Positions 49,073 to 52,807 of a stretch of 52,807 bases of DNA are shown in pieces; the stretch's first letter is position 1; every line of letters begins with the position of its first letter. The DNA is taken from NCBI RefSeq assembly GCF_003014735.1, contig NZ_PYAX01000028.1, positions 1 through 52,807 on the forward strand. The letters run 5' to 3'. The DNA comes from Saccharothrix carnea (GTDB taxonomy: Bacteria; Actinomycetota; Actinomycetes; Mycobacteriales; Pseudonocardiaceae). The translations under genes and the position numbers were made by a program. Under the pieces are notes generated by a model. It was not told the DNA's origin. It saw only the letters and a list, made by a program, of their open reading frames with translations, and did no database searches.

Positions 49073-50878
49073 TCAGCCGCCGCACCGGCCGGTGAACACG
49101 TCGGTCCGGCCGTCGCCGGTCAGGTCGGCGAGTTCCAGGCTGGTCAGTGGGCAACCGCTGGTCGCCAACGGCACCCAGGACGACCGTCCGCCCGACGAGT
49201 AGTACCACTGGCCTCCGGCCGTGCGGAACACGTCCGTGCGGCCGTCGCCGTCCAGGTCGCCGAACCGCAGCGCGGAGACCGGGATGTCGGACGCGGCCAG
49301 CGGCGCCCACCCGGCGGCGCCACCGGCCGAGTACTGCCAGTGGTCGCCGAGCAGCGCGAACACGTCGGTCCGGCCGTCGCCGTCGAAGTCGCCGAAGCCC
49401 ATCGAACCGACGTCGAGAGTGGACGTGGCGAGCGGTCGCCAGGAGGAGGTGCCGGCCGACGAGTAGTACCAGCGGGTGCCGTCAGAGTGGAACACGTCGG
49501 TCTTGCCGTCGCCGTCGAAGTCGCCGAACCGCAGCTCGGCCGGCGGCTCCGACGAGGTGGCCAGCGGCTGCCAGTTTCCGGTCGAGCCGGGAGAGAAGCG
49601 CCACTGTCCATTTGAGACGGAGAAGACGTCGGTCCTGCCGTCACCGTCGAAGTCGCCGAACCGCGTCCCGGCCCTGGTCACGGTCGACAGCGCGCCGGGG
49701 ACGAACGGCTCGCGCCCGCCCGGCGAGTAGTAGAAGCGGTGTCCGGTGGCGCGGAAGACGTCCGTGCGCCCGTCGCCGTCGAAGTCGCCGAACCCGACCT
49801 CGGAGACGTCGAACGTGTACGGCCGCAGGTCCTGCCAGTTGCCGGTGCCCGCGTCGGACAGCTTCCAGCCGACTGTCTCACGGCCGCCCGGCTGGTGGCA
49901 GGTGCCGGTGGTGGTGCCGTACGTGTTGGCGCCGACGTGGAAGTTGCCGGAGAAGTGGCGCTGGAGCACCGCGCTGCTGGAACTGCCGTGCGCGAAGCAG
50001 TTGCCCGACACCCAGGCTCCGGTGTACGGCTTGCCGCGAACCGCGACGGCGGGCTCGGCGCTCGATCGGAAGCTGTTGTTCTTGATGTGGACGACGTCCC
50101 CGGCGTAGGGCGAGCCGTTGCCCTGCGCCTCGTTCTCGCCGTGCATGTCGAAACCGTGCGAGCGGGCGTTGTCGACCACCAGGTTGTACCTGGCGTCGTA
50201 CCGCTGGGTGCGCAGCCCGTTCCCGGCGATCGCGTGCCGGTTCTGGGTGAACGTGTTGAACTCGATGACCGCGCTGGAACTGTTGTACAGCACCACTCCG
50301 TAGCCCAGGCCGGTCCGCCGGTTGTGGTGGACGTGGTTGTTCGCGATCCTCGCTTCGAGGGTGTTGCCCAGGTACACCGCGCCGTGCGACCAACCGGACA
50401 GCTCGTTGTTGTCCACGGTCAGGTCCGAGGCGTCGAGCGCCTCGATGCCACGGGAGTTGTCGTACTCGTAGGCGTCATTCCGGATCTCCGGATCCGGGCC
50501 CCGCAGCCGCAGGCCGGTGATCCGCACGCCGCTGCCCTTCGGCGAGAACTGCGCCCACGCCTCGCTCTGACCCGGGTCGAGCTCGGTGTTGTACAGCAGG
50601 GCACCGGGTGCGCCGCCTTGACCGCGGTTGCTCGCCAGCGTCACCCCGGCCGGGATGACGATCCGCTTGTGCCCGGTCAGGTTGATCGACGCGGTGCCGG
50701 CGACGAACACGGTGTCACCCGCGGTCGCCGAAGCCAACGCGGCGAACAACTCCTCTTTCGTGTCCACCTCGACCGTCGCGGCCGCCGCCGGCCCGGCGGT
50801 GACCACAGCCGGCACGACGAGCGCGAACACCGCCACCACGCCGACCGCGAACCGGGAACAGGACGTCCTCGACAACAC
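49073..50878 (-). CDS. Secreted right-handed beta-helix protein with six FG-GAP/VCBS repeats
   Basis: 601 residues. Signal peptide (FAVGVVAVFALVVPAVVTAG). Residues of about 40-300 form a parallel beta-helix of pectate-lyase type (LTVDNNELSGWSHGAVYLGN; ARIANNHVHHNRRTGLGYGV; IEFNTFTQNRHAIAGNGLRT), though the substrate-cleft residues cannot be confirmed. The C-terminal 280 residues hold six calcium-loop repeats of the form FGDFDGDGRTDVF. GTG 50878 follows AAGGGA at 7 nt. Likely a polysaccharide-binding or -cleaving exoprotein, fitting the pectin theme of the window. Confidence 0.8.
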   Translation of the reverse strand: MLSRTSCSRFAVGVVAVFALVVPAVVTAGPAAAATVEVDTKEELFAALASATAGDTVFVAGTASINLTGHKRIVIPAGVTLASNRGQGGAPGALLYNTELDPGQSEAWAQFSPKGSGVRITGLRLRGPDPEIRNDAYEYDNSRGIEALDASDLTVDNNELSGWSHGAVYLGNTLEARIANNHVHHNRRTGLGYGVVLYNSSSAVIEFNTFTQNRHAIAGNGLRTQRYDARYNLVVDNARSHGFDMHGENEAQGNGSPYAGDVVHIKNNSFRSSAEPAVAVRGKPYTGAWVSGNCFAHGSSSSAVLQRHFSGNFHVGANTYGTTTGTCHQPGGRETVGWKLSDAGTGNWQDLRPYTFDVSEVGFGDFDGDGRTDVFRATGHRFYYSPGGREPFVPGALSTVTRAGTRFGDFDGDGRTDVFSVSNGQWRFSPGSTGNWQPLATSSEPPAELRFGDFDGDGKTDVFHSDGTRWYYSSAGTSSWRPLATSTLDVGSMGFGDFDGDGRTDVFALLGDHWQYSAGGAAGWAPLAASDIPVSALRFGDLDGDGRTDVFRTAGGQWYYSSGGRSSWVPLATSGCPLTSLELADLTGDGRTDVFTGRCGG

Positions 50879-51044
50879 CGCCCGATCCCTTGGTGAAGTC
50901 GATGAACGCCTAGCTGCCGCCTCAGCCACACGTACCCTCTCAACGCGAGGATCAGCACGATCGCGCCGCCCGTCGCGATGCTAGCGACGCCCGGCTCGAC
51001 GCGGTATCCGGTGAACTGCTGACACGGCGCCGCGTGACGAGCTG

Positions 51045-51890
51045 TCAGCCGGTCGGCAGGTCGAGCATCGCCGCGGCGACCCGGTCGGCCGCGGCATTGG
51101 GGAGGGCGGTGGCCATGTCGTCCAGGACGAGCAGCCGTGCGCCGGGGATCTGAGCGGCGAGCGCTTCGCCGTTGCCGACCGGGAAGAACAGGTTCGCGCG
51201 GCCGTGCAAGACCAGGGTCGGTGCGGTCAGGTCGCCGAGCCTCTCGCGCCACCGCGGCGTGCAGTCGAGTCGGGCGAACACCATTCCGAGCTGGTTCGCC
51301 TCGTGCGCTGAGGAGTCGGTCGAGGGTGTGCGGTCCCAGATTCGTGCTGCGGTGGTGCGTGCCTGTTCCGGGTCGTCGCCGAGCACGGCTGCCCGGTCGG
51401 CGGCGTACGCGGCGACGGCGGCCCGGTCGCGCCAGTCGGGCCTCGGGAGGGAGAACAGCGCGCCCATCACCGGGTCGTGATCGGGTAGGTCGTCATCGAC
51501 GGGACCGGGCGCGACGGGGCGTGTTCCGACCAGGGTCAGGGCCGAGAACACACCGGGGTGGTCGAGCGCGGCGACCTGCGCGACCATGCCGCCGACGCCG
51601 AAGCCACCGAGGTGGGCGGTGGTGGCGCCGAGGGCGTTGACGAGCGTGGCCGCGTCGGTGGCGAGATCGCGGAGCGTGTAGGCGGGTGCCTCCGGGTCGA
51701 CGGTCGTCGAGGCCCCGCAGTCGCGCAGGTCGTAGCGGACCACTCGACGCCCGCCGGCCGCGAGCCGCTCGCACAGCGCGTCCGGCCAGGAGAGCATCGT
51801 GGTGCCACCGGCCAGCAGCACGAGGGGGTCGTCATCGCGACCGAAGATTTCCACACCGAGGTCGACGCCGTTGGCCTGTACCGAGAACAT
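51045..51890 (-). CDS. Alpha/beta-hydrolase-fold protein lacking the catalytic triad
   Basis: 281 residues with a clear alpha/beta-hydrolase scaffold of the RdmC/3-oxoadipate enol-lactonase type (PLVLLAGGTTMLSWPDALCE, RVVRYDLRDCGAS, TLVLHGRANLFFPVGNGEAL). The nucleophile elbow normally GxSxG reads GGFGVGG (Gly98 for Ser). The acid position normally in HGxxDPLFP reads HGRANLFFP (Asn233 for Asp). The histidine position in GMGHxLP reads DMATALP (Thr261 for His). All three triad residues are replaced while the fold is intact and there is no frameshift. It may be a binding protein or pseudoenzyme. Confidence 0.85.
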   Translation of the reverse strand: MFSVQANGVDLGVEIFGRDDDPLVLLAGGTTMLSWPDALCERLAAGGRRVVRYDLRDCGASTTVDPEAPAYTLRDLATDAATLVNALGATTAHLGGFGVGGMVAQVAALDHPGVFSALTLVGTRPVAPGPVDDDLPDHDPVMGALFSLPRPDWRDRAAVAAYAADRAAVLGDDPEQARTTAARIWDRTPSTDSSAHEANQLGMVFARLDCTPRWRERLGDLTAPTLVLHGRANLFFPVGNGEALAAQIPGARLLVLDDMATALPNAAADRVAAAMLDLPTG

Positions 51891-52058
51891 GCGTCACCGT
51901 AGCAAGGGGGTGCCGCGTTGCCCGAGAGCGTGCCGGCGATCGGCAGCAGTTCAGCTGAAACGCGTGGGTTGGTCGGCCCGTTCGTATACGTGAATATTTC
52001 GGTGGCGCCTTGAGTGGTGGCCTTTGTGGTTCAGGACCGTGAATTTTGTTGCCTGTTC

Positions 52059-52070
52059 CGCAAGCTTGCG
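52059..52070. promoter_or_regulatory. 12-bp palindrome upstream of pectate lyase
   Basis: CGCAAGCTTGCG is an exact palindrome 9 bp before the CebR-like box. It could be a second LacI-type site. Confidence 0.45.
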
Positions 52071-52079
52071 CAATGCTTC

Positions 52080-52093
52080 TGGGAGCGTTCCCA
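52080..52093. promoter_or_regulatory. CebR-like box
   Basis: TGGGAGCGTTCCCA matches the CebR consensus TGGGAGCGCTCCCA of streptomycetes at 13 of 14 bases, about 95 bp before the start of the CBM2-pectate lyase. It predicts control of this gene by cellobiose through a CebR homologue located elsewhere. Confidence 0.75.
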
Positions 52094-52187
52094 GAACTTC
52101 CGGATCGCCGCTGATTCCGCCGGTCGGCGGGGGTGGGTGCCGTTGGGGAACCGCTGTCCTGGAGTGCTGTTCGCAAGGAGGCGACGC

Positions 52188-52807
52188 ATGAGTCTGCGCA
52201 TTGGTCAACGCACGAGGAGTCGGACCGCAGGTATTGCCGCGGCGGTGTCGGTGGCGGCTTTGACCGGGGGCCTGGTGATGGCGGCCGGCACCAATGCCAA
52301 TGCGGCGGCCGGGTGTCGGGTCGACTACAGCGTGACCAGCCAGTGGGAGGGCGGGTTCGGTGCCAACGTCACGGTGACCAACCTGGGCGACGCGGTGTCG
52401 AACTGGACGTTGGAGTGGACTTTCGCGGCGGGTCAGAAGGTGGCGCAGCTGTGGGGTGGTGAGTTCTCCCAATCCGGCGGCACGGTGACGGTGCGCAACA
52501 CGTCCTGGAACGGCTCGCTGGCCACGGGCGCGTCGGTCAAACCGGGCTTCAACGGCACCTGGACCGGCTCCAACCCCGCGCCCACCGCGTTCAAGCTCAA
52601 CGGTGTGGCCTGCACCGGGCAACCCACCGACACCTCGACCACGACCTCCACCTCGACGTCCACGTCCACGTCGACCTCCACCACCACGTCGACGTCGACG
52701 ACGACGACCACCACCACCACCACGACGTCGAACCCGCCCGCGGGCGTCGCGACCGGCTTCGCGTCCCAGAACGGCGGGACCACCGGCGGACAGGGCGGGG
52801 CGAGGGT
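52188..52807 (+). CDS. Secreted pectate lyase with N-terminal CBM2 (partial)
   Basis: The first 206 residues are in the window. A signal peptide (AGIAAAVSVAALTGGLVMAA, cleavage near ANA-AA) is followed by a CBM2 cellulose-binding module (GCRVDYSVTSQWEGGFGANV ... WNGSLATGASVKPGFNGTWT, closing Cys in GVACTG). A 33-residue Ser/Thr linker then leads to the start VATGFASQNGGTTGGQGGAR of a PL1-type pectate lyase, cut by the window edge. ATG 52188 follows AAGGAGG. A cellulose-anchored enzyme cutting pectin in the same wall, probably under CebR control. Confidence 0.82.
   Translation, partial: MSLRIGQRTRSRTAGIAAAVSVAALTGGLVMAAGTNANAAAGCRVDYSVTSQWEGGFGANVTVTNLGDAVSNWTLEWTFAAGQKVAQLWGGEFSQSGGTVTVRNTSWNGSLATGASVKPGFNGTWTGSNPAPTAFKLNGVACTGQPTDTSTTTSTSTSTSTSTSTTTSTSTTTTTTTTTTSNPPAGVATGFASQNGGTTGGQGGAR

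Noticed and set aside
49200..49820. Regular repeats resembling a CRISPR or tandem-repeat array
   Set aside because: They are the DNA of six FG-GAP protein repeats (ccgtcgccgtcgaagtcgccgaa type), spaced by coding sequence in frame.
52629..52731. Simple-sequence run of accaccacg/tcgacg type
   Set aside because: It encodes the Ser/Thr-rich linker between CBM2 and the lyase domain.
1..52807. tRNA, rRNA, insertion sequence or prophage
   Set aside because: No cloverleaf-type sequence, transposase or integrase motif, or phage structural gene was recognised on reading the window, although a short tRNA could be missed without a covariance search.

Overview
The DNA is very GC-rich, uses many GTG and TTG starts and 1-4 bp overlaps between genes, and encodes many secreted or Tat-exported polysaccharide enzymes with CBM13, CBM2 and CBM35-like modules. 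It also carries an EspC/WXG-type secretion cassette. Together these point to a soil actinomycete, most likely of the Pseudonocardiaceae (Saccharothrix, Lentzea or Actinosynnema type). That placement is inference. No rRNA, tRNA, CRISPR array or insertion sequence was seen.

Layout. 1-2.9 kb: the end of a fasciclin-domain protein, a quinone oxidoreductase with a divergent HxlR regulator, and a secreted FN3 protein. 3.0-4.25 kb: the wreck of a phosphonate uptake and catabolism locus, with pieces of phnD, phnC, phnE, a phosphonatase-like hydrolase and a partner oxidoreductase joined by deletions. 4.4-16.2 kb: sugar use, comprising a LacI regulator, a clan GH-A glycosidase, a GH36 alpha-galactosidase, a sugar ABC importer, a fructokinase and a secreted GH32 fructanase. 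The set fits raffinose-type and fructan substrates. 16.2-22.7 kb: a rhamnogalacturonan locus with a LacI regulator and PL26 and PL11 lyases, linked by similar operator-like sites.

23.1-27.2 kb: a PadR/DUF1048 pair with unusual start codons, then a YbaB-EspC-WXG cassette with two related unknown proteins. 27.2-33.6 kb: an NDH-2-like flavoprotein, a truncated membrane protein, an NmrA/TetR pair, a large coiled-coil membrane protein, and a TetR/SDR unit with three matching operators. 33.7-37.5 kb: a second gene graveyard (two P450 C-termini, a GH3 C-terminus, a frameshifted membrane protein, an IclR pseudogene) around an intact DUF4365 nuclease-like gene.

37.9-47.0 kb: a complete organosulfur locus. 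It has an FMN reductase, a TauD/AtsK-type dioxygenase, a cysteine-type leader peptide, an SsuABC-like importer, a fumarate-reductase/AprA-type flavoprotein with its own 2x[4Fe-4S] ferredoxin, a ROK regulator and an SsuD/NtaA-type monooxygenase. The flavoprotein-ferredoxin pair inside this operon is the best candidate for undescribed chemistry. 47-52.8 kb: small unknown proteins, a ricin-type lectin, a beta-helix/FG-GAP secreted protein, an alpha/beta-hydrolase lacking all three triad residues, and the start of a CBM2-pectate lyase behind a CebR-like box.

Two themes run through the window: plant cell-wall and oligosaccharide breakdown under LacI/CebR-type control, and unusually dense gene decay confined to two or three islands.
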